From Nitrosomonas ureae (GTDB lineage Bacteria > Pseudomonadota > Gammaproteobacteria > Burkholderiales > Nitrosomonadaceae): a stretch of 64,000 nucleotides of DNA. The DNA lies in assembly GCF_001455205.1 (NCBI RefSeq), contig NZ_CP013341.1, positions 124,001-188,000 on the forward strand. Reading direction: 5' to 3'. The notes under the pieces were generated by a model. That model had not been told where the DNA came from. It was given only the letters and a program-made list of their open reading frames with translations, and did no database searches. Numbering within the stretch: position 1 is the first letter of the stretch; each line of letters starts with the position of its first letter. Positions 53,452 through 62,488 of this stretch are shown here, piece by piece. Position numbers and translations under genes: made by a program.

Positions 53452-56316
53452 TTATTGGCAGGATTCGCAGCTTTCGTCATCGATCGCGCAATATTTGATT
53501 TCAACCGTGGATACTTCCACCGCCGCCTTAACGACTCCGCCATCGGCAGGCACGGCATTCAACGATCCTGCGCGCACGGTCGATTTTTCCGCCGCGGTGG
53601 CGCCCATCGAGCGTAGATAATAGGTGGTTTTCAGACCGCGCAACCATGCCAGTTTATAGGTTTCATCCAGTTTCTTGCCGGACACGCCCCCCATATAAAT
53701 ATTCAGCGATTGCGATTGGTCGATCCATTTCTGCCGCCGCGCGCCCGCTTCGATCAGCCACAGCGGGTCCATCTCAAATGCAGTGGCGTACAGGGTGCGA
53801 ATATTTTCCGGGATGCGGTCGATTTTGCTGATCGCGCCGTCAAAATATTTCAAGTCGGAGATCATGACTTCATCCCACAGATTGAGCCTCTTCAGATCGT
53901 TGACCAGCGACCGATTGGTAATCGTGAATTCCCCGGACAGATTCGATTTGACGTACAAGTTTTGATAAGTCGGCTCGATGCTCGCGGATACCCCCACAAT
54001 ATTCGATATCGTCGCAGTCGGCGCGATCGCCAGGCAGTTGGAATTGCGCATGCCATGCAATTTGATGCGCTGCCGCAACGCTTCCCAATCCAGCGTCGCG
54101 GAGAGATCCGCTTCGACATAGCCGCCGCGCTCCTGCTGCAACACCGTCAGCGTATCGTGCGGCAGAATGCCGCGATCCCACAGGCTGCCTTGATAACTGC
54201 TATAACAACCGCGCTCTTGCGCCAGTTCGGTCGATGCCCAGTAGGCCTGATAAGCCACGGCCTCCATCGAACGGTCGGCAAATTCCACCGCTGCTGGCGA
54301 ACCGTAGGGAATACCCAGTTGATGCAGACAATCCTGGAACCCCATGATGCCCAATCCCACCGGACGGTGCTTCAAGTTGGCATTGCGCGCTTTCGCCACG
54401 GCGTAAAAATTGATGTCGATGACATTATCCAGCATGCGCATGGCCACATGAATGGTGCGTTTGAGCTTGTCCAGATCCAACGCCCCATCCTTCAAATGCG
54501 CGACCAGATTGACCGAACCCAGATTGCACACGGCGATTTCCTTATCGTTAGTGTTCAAAGTGATTTCCGTGCACAGATTGGAACTGTGCACCACGCCGAT
54601 ATGGTTCTGCGGTGAACGGATATTGCAAGGATCCTTGAACGTGATCCACGGGTGGCCGGTTTCAAACAACATGCTCAGCATTTTGCGCCACAATTGCACT
54701 GCCGGAATTTTTTTGTACAACTCCAGCTCGCCGCGTTCAATCCTGGCTTCGTAGCCTAAATACGCTTGTTCAAATTGCTGGCCGAATTTTTCATGTAAAT
54801 CCGGAGCATCCGAAGGTGAGAATAATGTCCAATCCCCGCCCTCCATGACACGCTTCATAAATAGATCGGGAATCCAGGTGGCGGTATTCATGTCGTGCGT
54901 GCGGCGGCGATCGTCACCGGTATTTTTACGCAGCTCGAGAAATTCCTCGATATCCAGATGCCAGCATTCCAGATAGGCACAAACCGCGCCTTTGCGTTTG
55001 CCGCCTTGATTGACCGCTACCGCGGTATCGGACACCACTTTCAGAAACGGCACCACGCCCTGCGATTTACCATTGGTGCCTTTGATACGCGCGCCCATGG
55101 CGCGCACCGCTGTCCAGTCATTGCCCAACCCACCGGCATACTTGGCCAGCAGCGCATTTTCCTTGATGGATTCATAAATGCCATCCAGATCGTCCGGAAC
55201 CGTGGTCAGGTAGCACGATGACAATTGCGAACGGCAAGTGCCGGAATTGAACAATGTCGGCGTTGAACTCATGAAATCAAAACTCGACAATACTTGATAG
55301 AATTCGATGGCGCGTGCTTCCCGATCGATCTCATTCAACGCCAGTCCCATCGCCACGCGCATAAAAAACGCTTGCGGCAATTCGATACGCTGTTCTTTGA
55401 TATGCAGAAAATAGCGGTCGTACAAGGTTTGCAATCCCAGATAATCAAATTGCAGGTCACGATCCGCATCCAGCGCTTCGCTCAAGCGCGCCAAATCAAA
55501 TTGCGCCAGGCGTTGATCCAGCAGATCGGCCTCTATGCCGCGTTTGATGAAGGCCGGAAAATACTCTTGATAGTGCGACTTCATCGCTTGTTGCGAAACC
55601 TCCGCACCCAGCACTTCATGACGCACATTGTCCAGCAGCAAACGTGCCGTGACATAGCTGTAGGCGGGATCCTTTTCAATCAACACGCGCGCCGACAAGA
55701 TCAGGGATTTTCTGACTTCATCGATAGGTACGCCGTCGTACAAATCCTTCAATGTGGCTTTCAGAATCAATGCAGGATCGACGGCATTTTTCAATCCTTC
55801 GCAGGAAGTTTCGATCAATGCGGACAATTTGGCCACGTCCAGCGGCACTCTTTGCCCGTTATCCATAACATACAGAACTTCCGCCGCCGTCTCTGCGGTC
55901 GATTTTTGCTTCAGCTTGGCCCTTTCCCGCGTGCGTTCTTCACGATACAGCACATAAGCGCGTGCCACATCGTGTTCGCCGGAGCGCATCAAAGCCAATT
56001 CCACCTGATCCTGGATATCTTCGATATGAAAAGTACCGCTATCGGGTTGTCGGCGCAGCAAGGCGTTCACCACATCCTGAGTTAAGTTGGCCACGACCTC
56101 ACGCACCCTGACCGATGCAGCACCCTGACCACCATCAACAGCAATGAATGCTTTCGTCAAAGCGACCGAGATCTTGCCGGGCTCAAACGTAACCACCGCA
56201 CCATTGCGGCGAATGACTCTATGCTGGGGAAAACGGGAATTTTGGGTCGGCATATCGATAAAACTTGAAGTTCCGGATACAGATTTGAGGTTGGTATGTT
56301 CTGTCGCAAGTTGCAT
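53452..56316 (-). CDS. nrdA: Class I ribonucleotide reductase, alpha subunit
   Basis: 954 residues, ATG after AGGAGG. An ATP-cone (about 30-130, VIRRNGAVVTFEPGKISVAL) precedes the catalytic barrel. Seen: NSGTCRSQLSSCYL with a redox Cys, HSSNLCTEITLNT with the radical Cys and Asn/Glu, RPVGLGIMGFQD, IAPTATISNI and a C-terminal CxxC tail (ESCQ preceded by CAIDDESC). It reduces ribonucleoside diphosphates. The long N-terminus with a full ATP-cone suggests dATP feedback control. An NrdR-like box lies upstream. Confidence 0.97.
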   Translation of the reverse strand: MQLATEHTNLKSVSGTSSFIDMPTQNSRFPQHRVIRRNGAVVTFEPGKISVALTKAFIAVDGGQGAASVRVREVVANLTQDVVNALLRRQPDSGTFHIEDIQDQVELALMRSGEHDVARAYVLYREERTRERAKLKQKSTAETAAEVLYVMDNGQRVPLDVAKLSALIETSCEGLKNAVDPALILKATLKDLYDGVPIDEVRKSLILSARVLIEKDPAYSYVTARLLLDNVRHEVLGAEVSQQAMKSHYQEYFPAFIKRGIEADLLDQRLAQFDLARLSEALDADRDLQFDYLGLQTLYDRYFLHIKEQRIELPQAFFMRVAMGLALNEIDREARAIEFYQVLSSFDFMSSTPTLFNSGTCRSQLSSCYLTTVPDDLDGIYESIKENALLAKYAGGLGNDWTAVRAMGARIKGTNGKSQGVVPFLKVVSDTAVAVNQGGKRKGAVCAYLECWHLDIEEFLELRKNTGDDRRRTHDMNTATWIPDLFMKRVMEGGDWTLFSPSDAPDLHEKFGQQFEQAYLGYEARIERGELELYKKIPAVQLWRKMLSMLFETGHPWITFKDPCNIRSPQNHIGVVHSSNLCTEITLNTNDKEIAVCNLGSVNLVAHLKDGALDLDKLKRTIHVAMRMLDNVIDINFYAVAKARNANLKHRPVGLGIMGFQDCLHQLGIPYGSPAAVEFADRSMEAVAYQAYWASTELAQERGCYSSYQGSLWDRGILPHDTLTVLQQERGGYVEADLSATLDWEALRQRIKLHGMRNSNCLAIAPTATISNIVGVSASIEPTYQNLYVKSNLSGEFTITNRSLVNDLKRLNLWDEVMISDLKYFDGAISKIDRIPENIRTLYATAFEMDPLWLIEAGARRQKWIDQSQSLNIYMGGVSGKKLDETYKLAWLRGLKTTYYLRSMGATAAEKSTVRAGSLNAVPADGGVVKAAVEVSTVEIKYCAIDDESCESCQ

Positions 56317-56678
56317 TGACGATTCCTCCTGGCTGAATATTCATCAAAGAAAATACAAATTTCCATGGATTCAATGAAATAGTAGTATTCTCAAAAAACC
56401 ACAATATCTAGTGTTTAATGACAAACACTACAGCACCGATAGTACACCACAAATTATTTTCCTGCTGCAAATTTTTTAATCTTTTTAACCCAAAGAAAAT
56501 AATCGGCCGCCATTTCCGGATTAAGAATGAATCCGATCAGGAGGTTAAAAAAAGTTGTCTCATACACAACAAACACGATACGCGGAGAAGCTAACGATTG
56601 ACACAAGAGCAACTTGCGATAGGGGAAAAGATTGCAATATCAGCGTGCGTTATTATCCGTGGCCAGCAAGACCGGGTG
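56317..56678. other. nrdA upstream region
   Basis: About 360 bp. The first 100 bp hold the nrdA leader and an NrdR-like site. The plus-strand frames 56555-56807 overlap the 3' end of the DUF188 gene; they have no recognisable product and I treat them as chance. Confidence 0.4.
56399..56414 (-). promoter_or_regulatory. NrdR-box-like site upstream of nrdA
   Basis: On the nrdA strand the sequence ACACTAGATATTGTGG fits the 16-bp NrdR consensus ACACWATATWTWGTGT except at a few central positions. An AGTGTTT-N6-AAACACT inverted repeat overlaps it (56409-56428). A second full box at one-turn multiples, usual for NrdR, is not clear. NrdR represses nrd genes when dATP is high; its gene is not in the window. 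Confidence 0.5.
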
Positions 56679-57122
56679 CTAGCACTGCACCAACAGTTTA
56701 TCCAATTGATTGGCAAAATATTTACGGTCATTCTGACTCAAGGCGGACTGGCCGCCCGTATCAACGCCGCTATTGCGCAACGCTTCCATGAAATCGCGCA
56801 TGCTTAACCGCGCGCCGATATTTTCCCGGGTATACAGTTCACCCCGCGGGGTCAGCACCAAGCCATCTTTTTTGATGACTTCCGCGGCTAGAGGAATATC
56901 GCTGGTAATCACCAGATCGCCGCTTTCGAGCCCCTTGACGATTTCATTATCCGCCACATCAAACCCGGATTCGACCTGTTGCATGCGGATGAACGGCGAG
57001 GGAGGGATATACACGGGGTGATTAGCGATCAATATTAACTGCCGCCGCGTCCTCTCGGCCGCTCTGAACAAAATTTCCTTGATGGCAGCCGGACAGGCAT
57101 CGGCATCAATCCATATTTTCAT
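56679..57122 (-). CDS. DUF188 (YaiI/YqxD) family protein
   Basis: 147 residues, PIN-like fold. IWIDADACPAAIKEILFRAA at the N-terminus, with Asp and Asn residues (IANHPVYIP, DNEIVKGLESGDLVITSDIPLA) in the places of nuclease acidic residues. Family members are small, widely conserved and uncharacterised; RNase activity is possible. It lies 20 bp downstream of pgsA on the same strand. Confidence 0.9.
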   Translation of the reverse strand: MKIWIDADACPAAIKEILFRAAERTRRQLILIANHPVYIPPSPFIRMQQVESGFDVADNEIVKGLESGDLVITSDIPLAAEVIKKDGLVLTPRGELYTRENIGARLSMRDFMEALRNSGVDTGGQSALSQNDRKYFANQLDKLLVQC

Positions 57123-57142
57123 GCATCATCGCCCGGGTTGAA

Positions 57143-57736
57143 TCAATGTCCATCGAAATTTCCTTGGTCACTCTTCAACGCTTGCGGCAATGCGGCCTTT
57201 AAATAATAAAACATCGACCACAGCGTTAACACTGCGGCAATATAGATCAACCAGGTACCGATTTGCTGCGCATTGAAATATTCGCCGACATTTTCATGGT
57301 ATAGCAACAACGGGATAGCGATCATTTGTGATGTCGTCTTGATTTTCCCCAGAAACGATACCGCGACACTTTTGGATTGACCGATCTGCGCCATCCATTC
57401 GCGCAGGGCGGAAACGGTAATTTCCCGTCCGATAATGACTAACGCGATGGGCGCATCCAACCGACCCAGATAAACCAGCACAATCAATGCGGCGCACACC
57501 ATTAGTTTGTCAGCCACGGGATCCAGGAATGCACCGAATGCGGAAGTTTGGTTGAGTACGCGCGCCAGGTAGCCATCCAGCCAGTCGGTAATGGCTGCGC
57601 CAGCAAAAATCAGCGTAGCGACAAGATTCTGATTGGCTGGCGATAACCAGGCGTGGGGCAAATAAAAAATACCCACAAATAACGGGATCGCCAGGATGCG
57701 TAACCAGGTTAATAAATTTGGCAGGTTAAAAGGCAT
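57143..57736 (-). CDS. pgsA: Phosphatidylglycerophosphate synthase
   Basis: 197 residues, six membrane helices. The CDP-alcohol phosphotransferase motif is DWLDGYLARVLN followed by GAFLDPVADK (DxxDGxxARxxxxxxxxGxxxDxxxD). It makes PGP from CDP-diacylglycerol and glycerol-3-phosphate for phosphatidylglycerol. Start MPFNLPNLLTWLRIL is typical. It follows uvrC by 32 bp, as in many proteobacteria. Confidence 0.95.
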   Translation of the reverse strand: MPFNLPNLLTWLRILAIPLFVGIFYLPHAWLSPANQNLVATLIFAGAAITDWLDGYLARVLNQTSAFGAFLDPVADKLMVCAALIVLVYLGRLDAPIALVIIGREITVSALREWMAQIGQSKSVAVSFLGKIKTTSQMIAIPLLLYHENVGEYFNAQQIGTWLIYIAAVLTLWSMFYYLKAALPQALKSDQGNFDGH

Positions 57737-57768
57737 GGAATGCTACTTAAAAATAAATGGTAATGGCG

Positions 57769-59586
57769 TCAATGCAAATCCCGATAGATCTTTTCCGCTA
57801 ATTTGCGGCTGATTCCCTCGGTTTGCTGTAACTCCTCAATGCTTGCAGTCAATACCCCCTTCAATCCGCCAAATCGCCCCAGCAAATGCTGCCGTCGTTT
57901 GGCGCCGACGCCCTCAATATTCTCCAAACTGGAACTGGTTCTGGCTTTGCCGCGCCGGCCACGATGCCCCTGAATCGCAAAACGGTGCGCTTCATCACGG
58001 ATTTGTTGGATTAAGTGCAATGCTGCATGCTCACTGGGTAATTGTAACGGCTTTTCGAATAACGGAGAAATCAATTGTTCCAATCCGGGCTTGCGCTGTT
58101 CGCCTTTAGCTACGCCCAATAAGCTGGCATCGTTGATGCCCAATTCCTGCAATGCTTCCTGCGCGGCGCTCACCTGCCCTTTACCCCCATCGATCAGGAT
58201 CAGATCCGGCAATTGACCTTCGCCGCTGATTACTTTCTGATAGCGACGGGATAGTGCTTCCCGCATTGCGGCATAATCATCACCCGGTGTTATGCCTTCA
58301 ATGTTATAGCGGCGATATTCGTTATTGCGCATGGCGAAATTGTCGTATACCACGCACGATGCCACGGTCGCTTCACCCAAGGTATGGCTGATGTCAAAGC
58401 ACTCAATGCGTTGCAAACCGGGCATCTGCAATTCCTGCTGCAACGCCAGCAAGCGCTTTTCCTGGCTGGCGTGACGACTCATCATTTGTTTTAAAGCCAG
58501 GTGGGCATTCTCAGTGGCCATATCAAGCCAAACGCGCTTCTCACCGACCGGATTGAGTTGCAGGGTAATTTTATGGCCGCACTGTTCTGTTAATAATATC
58601 TGCAACGCTTCGCGTTCTATTTTTTCCCCCACAATAATCAATGGAGGTACGCTACGATTCAGATAGTGCTGCGCCAGGAATGCCTCAACCACGTTTTCTG
58701 CACTGTAATCATCTGCATTTTGCGGAAAAAAACTTTTATCCCCCAAATGACGCCCTCCCCGAATCATCGCCAGATTGACGCACACCTTTCCGCTGCCATC
58801 CGGCGATACCACGCAAACCACCACATCGGCATCGAGCGCTTTTCCGCTATCGACAAACTGTTTCTCGCGAATTCGGCGCAATGCCTGAATTTGATCGCGC
58901 AGTGCCGCCGCTTGTTCATATTCCAATCGTTCGGAAGCCTGTTGCATCTTGACATTGATCATTTCCATCACTTCGGTTTGCTTGCCTTGCAGAAACATCT
59001 CGGCATTCTTGACATCCGTTTGATATTCCTGTCGGCTGATCCGGCTGATGCAAGGGCCACTGCAACGCTTGATCTGATACAACAAGCACGGGCGCGTGCG
59101 ATTACTGAAAACGCTATCTTCACAGGTGCGCAGCCGGAAGATTTTTTGCAGCAATTGAATACTCTCGCGCACAATGCCCGCATTGGGATAGGGTCCAAAA
59201 TACTGATGCGTTTTATCCAGTGCACCACGATAAAACCCCAAGCGTGGGAACTCATGTCCGCTCAAAATCACATAGGGATAGGATTTATCATCGCGGAACA
59301 GGATGTTATAGCGCGGCTTCAGGCTTTTGATCAGATTGTTTTCCAGCAGCAAGGCCTCGGCCTCGGAACGTGTCACGGTGGTTTCGATTCCGGTTATCTG
59401 CGCAACCATCAACTGGGTTCGGGGTGCCAGATTACTTTTCTGAAAATATGAAGCGACGCGCTTTTTAAGACTGACCGCTTTGCCGACGTAGATCACTTCA
59501 CCTTTAGCGTTGATCATACGATAAACCCCCGGTTGCAAGGGTAGGTTGCTACAAAATTCCTTGGCGTCAAAACTGCTGTTCGACAA
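57769..59586 (-). CDS. uvrC: Excinuclease ABC subunit C
   Basis: 605 residues from a TTG at 59586 (GAGGA eight bases before; SNSSFDAKEF is the family start). A longer frame to 59631 would overlap the tautomerase gene. GIY-YIG nuclease (GVYRMINAKGEVIYVGKA), Cys region CLLYQIKRCSGPC, UVR motif, the RNase H-like UvrC domain (FDISHTLGEATVAS, LILIDGGKGQVSAA) and C-terminal helix-hairpin-helices. It makes both incisions in nucleotide excision repair. The ribosome site overlaps the tautomerase stop, so the genes are coupled. Confidence 0.95.
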   Translation of the reverse strand: MSNSSFDAKEFCSNLPLQPGVYRMINAKGEVIYVGKAVSLKKRVASYFQKSNLAPRTQLMVAQITGIETTVTRSEAEALLLENNLIKSLKPRYNILFRDDKSYPYVILSGHEFPRLGFYRGALDKTHQYFGPYPNAGIVRESIQLLQKIFRLRTCEDSVFSNRTRPCLLYQIKRCSGPCISRISRQEYQTDVKNAEMFLQGKQTEVMEMINVKMQQASERLEYEQAAALRDQIQALRRIREKQFVDSGKALDADVVVCVVSPDGSGKVCVNLAMIRGGRHLGDKSFFPQNADDYSAENVVEAFLAQHYLNRSVPPLIIVGEKIEREALQILLTEQCGHKITLQLNPVGEKRVWLDMATENAHLALKQMMSRHASQEKRLLALQQELQMPGLQRIECFDISHTLGEATVASCVVYDNFAMRNNEYRRYNIEGITPGDDYAAMREALSRRYQKVISGEGQLPDLILIDGGKGQVSAAQEALQELGINDASLLGVAKGEQRKPGLEQLISPLFEKPLQLPSEHAALHLIQQIRDEAHRFAIQGHRGRRGKARTSSSLENIEGVGAKRRQHLLGRFGGLKGVLTASIEELQQTEGISRKLAEKIYRDLH

Positions 59587-59591
59587 ACTGT

Positions 59592-59780
59592 TTAATCCTC
59601 GCCGCCTAATAATTTTCCTGCCACGGCCCAATTTTCATCAGGAAGTTCGTCAAAACTAATGTAAGTGTAGGATTTCGGTTTATTCGCGACGCGCTCCAGT
59701 GTATCGGTTAATTCAGTGGCAATCTGTTGTTTCTGCTCGCGGGTTAATGTACCGGCAACACGGATATTGACATAAGGCAT
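59592..59780 (-). CDS. 4-oxalocrotonate tautomerase family protein
   Basis: 62 residues from ATG at 59780 (AGGAG six bases before), chosen because Pro2 (MPYVNIRVAG) must be the N-terminus after Met removal to act as catalytic base. The rest, LTREQKQQIATELTDTLERV and YTYISFDELPDENW, matches 4-OT proteins. The natural substrate is unknown. It lies five bases before the uvrC start and 25 bases after the UDG gene. Confidence 0.9.
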   Translation of the reverse strand: MPYVNIRVAGTLTREQKQQIATELTDTLERVANKPKSYTYISFDELPDENWAVAGKLLGGED

Positions 59781-59805
59781 AAAATTCTCCTGGTGAATGA
59801 TCGGA

Positions 59806-60480
59806 TCATAGTTTGATATCGGTAATAATTTGTACAAACACCTGTGCAAACATCTCTGCAGTCAAGCGTTTGGTCTGTGTATTGTAGCGGCTGCAATGAT
59901 AACTGTCATAAAGTCGCAAGCCATTGCCCGACGATGACGGCACTGCGTGTACCGCACCGTGCGCAAACGGATAGTCTTTCGCTTTTAGCTGCAAGCTCAT
60001 CAAAACGGCTTGATGCGCTACCGTCCCCAGCGCCAGCACAGCAATGCCGCCACCTTTCATAAACTGATTGATTTCAACCGACAGATATTGATTACATTGC
60101 TTGATTTCCTGCGGGATCGGCTTATTTTCCGGTGGCAGACACTTCACCGCATTGGTAATACGACAACCCATCAATCGTAATCCGTCGTCCGCTGAAATCG
60201 AGTCATTCCGGGTAGCGAAGCCGAATCGATGCAAGGTCTGATACAACAAGATCCCCGCGAAATCTCCGGTGAAAGGCCGTCCGGTACGGTTCGCGCCATG
60301 CATACCAGGTGCCAATCCCACAATTAGAAGCTTCGGCATGGCTGCGCCAAACGCAATCACCGGACGCGCATGATAATCCGGATGCTGATTCTTCACAGTT
60401 TGCAAGAAACCGGACAAACGCGGACATTGCCGACAACTGAGAACAGCCTGATCAAAGGCGTGCGATGAGATATCCGTCAT
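59806..60480 (-). CDS. Uracil-DNA glycosylase, family 5 (UDGb-like)
   Basis: 224 residues. Motif A is VGLAPGMHGANRTGRPFTGD and motif B SYHCSRYNTQTKRLT, the family 5 pattern; usual members have Pro where Cys stands in SYHCS. Several Cys (LSCRQCPRL, GCRITNAVKC) fit the iron-sulfur cluster of families 4 and 5. It would excise uracil or hypoxanthine from DNA. First gene of the UDG-tautomerase-uvrC run. Confidence 0.9.
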   Translation of the reverse strand: MTDISSHAFDQAVLSCRQCPRLSGFLQTVKNQHPDYHARPVIAFGAAMPKLLIVGLAPGMHGANRTGRPFTGDFAGILLYQTLHRFGFATRNDSISADDGLRLMGCRITNAVKCLPPENKPIPQEIKQCNQYLSVEINQFMKGGGIAVLALGTVAHQAVLMSLQLKAKDYPFAHGAVHAVPSSSGNGLRLYDSYHCSRYNTQTKRLTAEMFAQVFVQIITDIKL

Positions 60481-60584
60481 GATGAAAAAATACTAAAAGG
60501 AAAAACGATATTGTATGTATGCGCATCGGATTAATCGAGGATTAAATTTTTACTGATTCGGTTCATTTTATCATTGACGAGAAA

Positions 60585-60613
60585 TTGACGTTTCCAGCCT
60601 AAGAAGGTATAGT
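60585..60613 (+). promoter_or_regulatory. tRNA operon promoter
   Basis: TTGACG (60585-60590), 17-bp spacer, TATAGT (60608-60613); a GC-rich GTCGCC follows, the discriminator type of stringently controlled stable-RNA promoters. It lies 11 bp before the tRNA-Pro gene. A second TTGACG at 60574 has no matching -10. Confidence 0.8.
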
Positions 60614-60624
60614 GTCGCCTTTTC

Positions 60625-60701
60625 CGGGGTGTAGCGTAGCCTGGTAGCGCGCCTGGTTTGGGACCAGGATGTCGGGAGTTCAAATCTCTCCACCCCGACC
60701 A
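60625..60701 (+). tRNA. tRNA-Pro (anticodon TGG)
   Basis: 77 nt with encoded CCA. Acceptor CGGGGTG/CACCCCG, anticodon arm CCTGG-TT-TGG-GA-CCAGG, T-arm with TTCAAAT. First gene of a three-tRNA cluster. Confidence 0.95.
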
Positions 60702-60734
60702 ATTAAACCCTGATATTTAGAGCAACCCGACTTG

Positions 60735-60811
60735 GTGCCCGTAGCTCAATCGGATAGAGCACCAGCCTTCTAAGCTGGGGGTTACAGGTTCGATTCCTGT
60801 CGGGCACGCCA
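60735..60811 (+). tRNA. tRNA-Arg (anticodon TCT)
   Basis: 77 nt with encoded CCA. Acceptor GTGCCCG/CGGGCAC, anticodon arm CCAGC-CT-TCT-AA-GCTGG, T-loop TTCGATT. It lies 33 bp after tRNA-Pro and is probably processed from the same transcript. Confidence 0.95.
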
Positions 60812-60880
60812 TAAATATTTCTTCACTATGTGGTTTTAATTTGTCTGTTTGCGCAGAATAACCACAGCTTGTCTTTCTAT

Positions 60881-60957
60881 GGTGGCTGTAGCTCAGCTGG
60901 TAGAGTCCCGGATTGTGATTCCGGTTGTCGTGGGTTCGAGTCCCATCAGCCACCCCA
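60881..60957 (+). tRNA. tRNA-His (anticodon GTG)
   Basis: 77 nt counting the extra G-1 (60881) opposite C73, the His identity element, with encoded CCA. Acceptor GTGGCTG/CAGCCAC, anticodon arm CCGGA-TT-GTG-AT-TCCGG, T-loop TTCGAGT. Confidence 0.95.
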
Positions 60958-61056
60958 AGATATCACTCAGTCAGATTAAGAACAAAAAATTTTGCAAAAT
61001 GGAAACAAAATTTTGTAAGATGAATCGAAAGATATTATTTTCTTAATTGTAATTTA

Positions 61057-61254
61057 ATGAACAATAGACACATGATTCAATGGCTACTAAAGGTAGCGGT
61101 TCTTTTTATTGTGCTGACATCGATAATCGCTATAGGGAAAGCACTTAAATCGGATAACGACCTGGAAAACAGAATATTTTCCAGGTCATTCAATCCCCCA
61201 CATCCGCTCCCGGACAATCATTTCACAAGCAAGAAACATTTCCGTCAAAGCTAA
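61057..61254 (+). CDS. Small single-helix protein, uncertain
   Basis: 65 codons. One hydrophobic helix (about 8-26, LLKVAVLFIVLTSIIAIG) then a polar, Pro/His-rich tail. The ribosome site is poor. A perfect 11-bp hairpin GACCTGGAAAA/TTTTCCAGGTC (61159-61187) lies inside the frame and could instead be a structural element after the tRNA cluster. No family recognised. Confidence 0.4.
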   Translation: MNNRHMIQWLLKVAVLFIVLTSIIAIGKALKSDNDLENRIFSRSFNPPHPLPDNHFTSKKHFRQS

Positions 61255-61320
61255 TGACAATCAGGGGCACCATTCAAAAATAGGTTATTGAGAATAATAA
61301 TTTAAGGATATGAGAAATAA

Positions 61321-61914
61321 TTACATACTGTTATGGGTGTTGTGATTATTTCTTAATATCTGCCAAACTGTTTTAACATTCACGCGTTGACGGCGAATCA
61401 GTAATGTGATGGCGATTTCTTCTATGGCTGCATATATGCAAAACAAGGTAGCTATTCTAAAGGGCCAGTCTAATATTTCAGCGAAAAGTAAGATATAGCT
61501 AATAGTAGTTATAGCTACAGCAAGCTTTACACTCCATGTATGGTAGCTGATTATTGTATGAAACTTGATAAGACCGACCAGCACAGGCAAAGTAAAACTA
61601 AGAACAATGGTAATGAAGTAAAACCGCTCTCGCAGCATGATATCCGGCCATAATATCCAGGCGCATATCGCCATTGTTGAATAAATAATAAAATCACCCC
61701 AGCTATCAAGGCGCGATCCTAATGTGGTTGCTTGATTTAATGTCCTGGCCAGTAATCCATCAAGCACATCAGTAAATATTGCAAGTAGCAATACGCCAAA
61801 GAACCAGTAGGATTGCTGTTTGAATGCAAAATAAAACATTACCGGCGCCAATAGTATCCGGATTACGCTGATCAAATTAGGCAGATTGACTATCTGTTCT
61901 TTAGCATTATCCAT
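61321..61914 (-). CDS. CDP-alcohol phosphatidyltransferase family protein
   Basis: 197 residues, about six membrane helices. Motif DVLDGLLARTLN then GSRLDSWGD matches DxxDGxxAR...GxxxDxxxD, with the final Asp present. It is a paralogue of PgsA at 57143 but clearly different. The alcohol acceptor cannot be read. It lies 18 bp after the CarS-like gene on the same strand, so the pair may make and use a CDP-lipid together. Confidence 0.88.
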   Translation of the reverse strand: MDNAKEQIVNLPNLISVIRILLAPVMFYFAFKQQSYWFFGVLLLAIFTDVLDGLLARTLNQATTLGSRLDSWGDFIIYSTMAICAWILWPDIMLRERFYFITIVLSFTLPVLVGLIKFHTIISYHTWSVKLAVAITTISYILLFAEILDWPFRIATLFCIYAAIEEIAITLLIRRQRVNVKTVWQILRNNHNTHNSM

Positions 61915-61932
61915 ACAATAGCTTACTATTAA

Positions 61933-62418
61933 TCAGCAGGACTTCCTGAGTACTCTCCAGTGATAAAGAAAGTACGTCATAATCATGTCAATGACTGTAA
62001 ACGCAAAAACTAAAAATAGAATACCTAGTAACGAGAGGTCAAAAATCTGCATCATCATCAGCGCAGGAATAAGCGATTCCGGGATTTGATCAAGTAACGG
62101 CGCTTTGCTGCTTGGTACCATTCCCAATCGACGCTTGACGAAACTGGAGAATAAATCCCCTGAAATTGTACCCATAGCAATTAGAATGCCTACTTCCGCA
62201 GTGTAGCCAAATATCAACGCAACAATAGATGTTATCAGCAGCGTAGCAAGAATACCTCGCCAAGTTTTTGAGGCACCCAATACCGGGTTACCATCTGCCA
62301 TTTTGGCACCAAAATCAATTGCGGCATTCCACTGATTATTGAGTAGTATTCGCGTCAATATTGGCGCACCATTTGCTATTATAAGCAGCAATAGTAGTTG
62401 AAGTAACTCGATAGTCAT
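61933..62418 (-). CDS. CarS-like CDP-archaeol/CDP-lipid synthase family
   Basis: 161 residues, four to five membrane helices. DGNPVLGASKTWRG and SGDLFSSFVKRRLGMVPS followed by APLLDQIPES are the signature of the CarS (formerly DUF46) family, related to CdsA. Archaeal CarS makes CDP-archaeol; bacterial members probably act on another lipid. Paired with a CDP-alcohol transferase, it would supply its CDP-activated lipid. Divergent from the EEP gene by 70 bp. Confidence 0.85.
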   Translation of the reverse strand: MTIELLQLLLLLIIANGAPILTRILLNNQWNAAIDFGAKMADGNPVLGASKTWRGILATLLITSIVALIFGYTAEVGILIAMGTISGDLFSSFVKRRLGMVPSSKAPLLDQIPESLIPALMMMQIFDLSLLGILFLVFAFTVIDMIMTYFLYHWRVLRKSC

Positions 62419-62488
62419 TGATAGCTCATGTAATCGATTATGCCGAGCTATTTTCGACTCATGAAAAGCCTAAAAATTCAGGAATCGT

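Noticed and set aside
56555..56807. Plus-strand frames antisense to the DUF188 gene
   Set aside because: Most of the length is the shadow of a well-supported gene; the remaining part shows no known motif.
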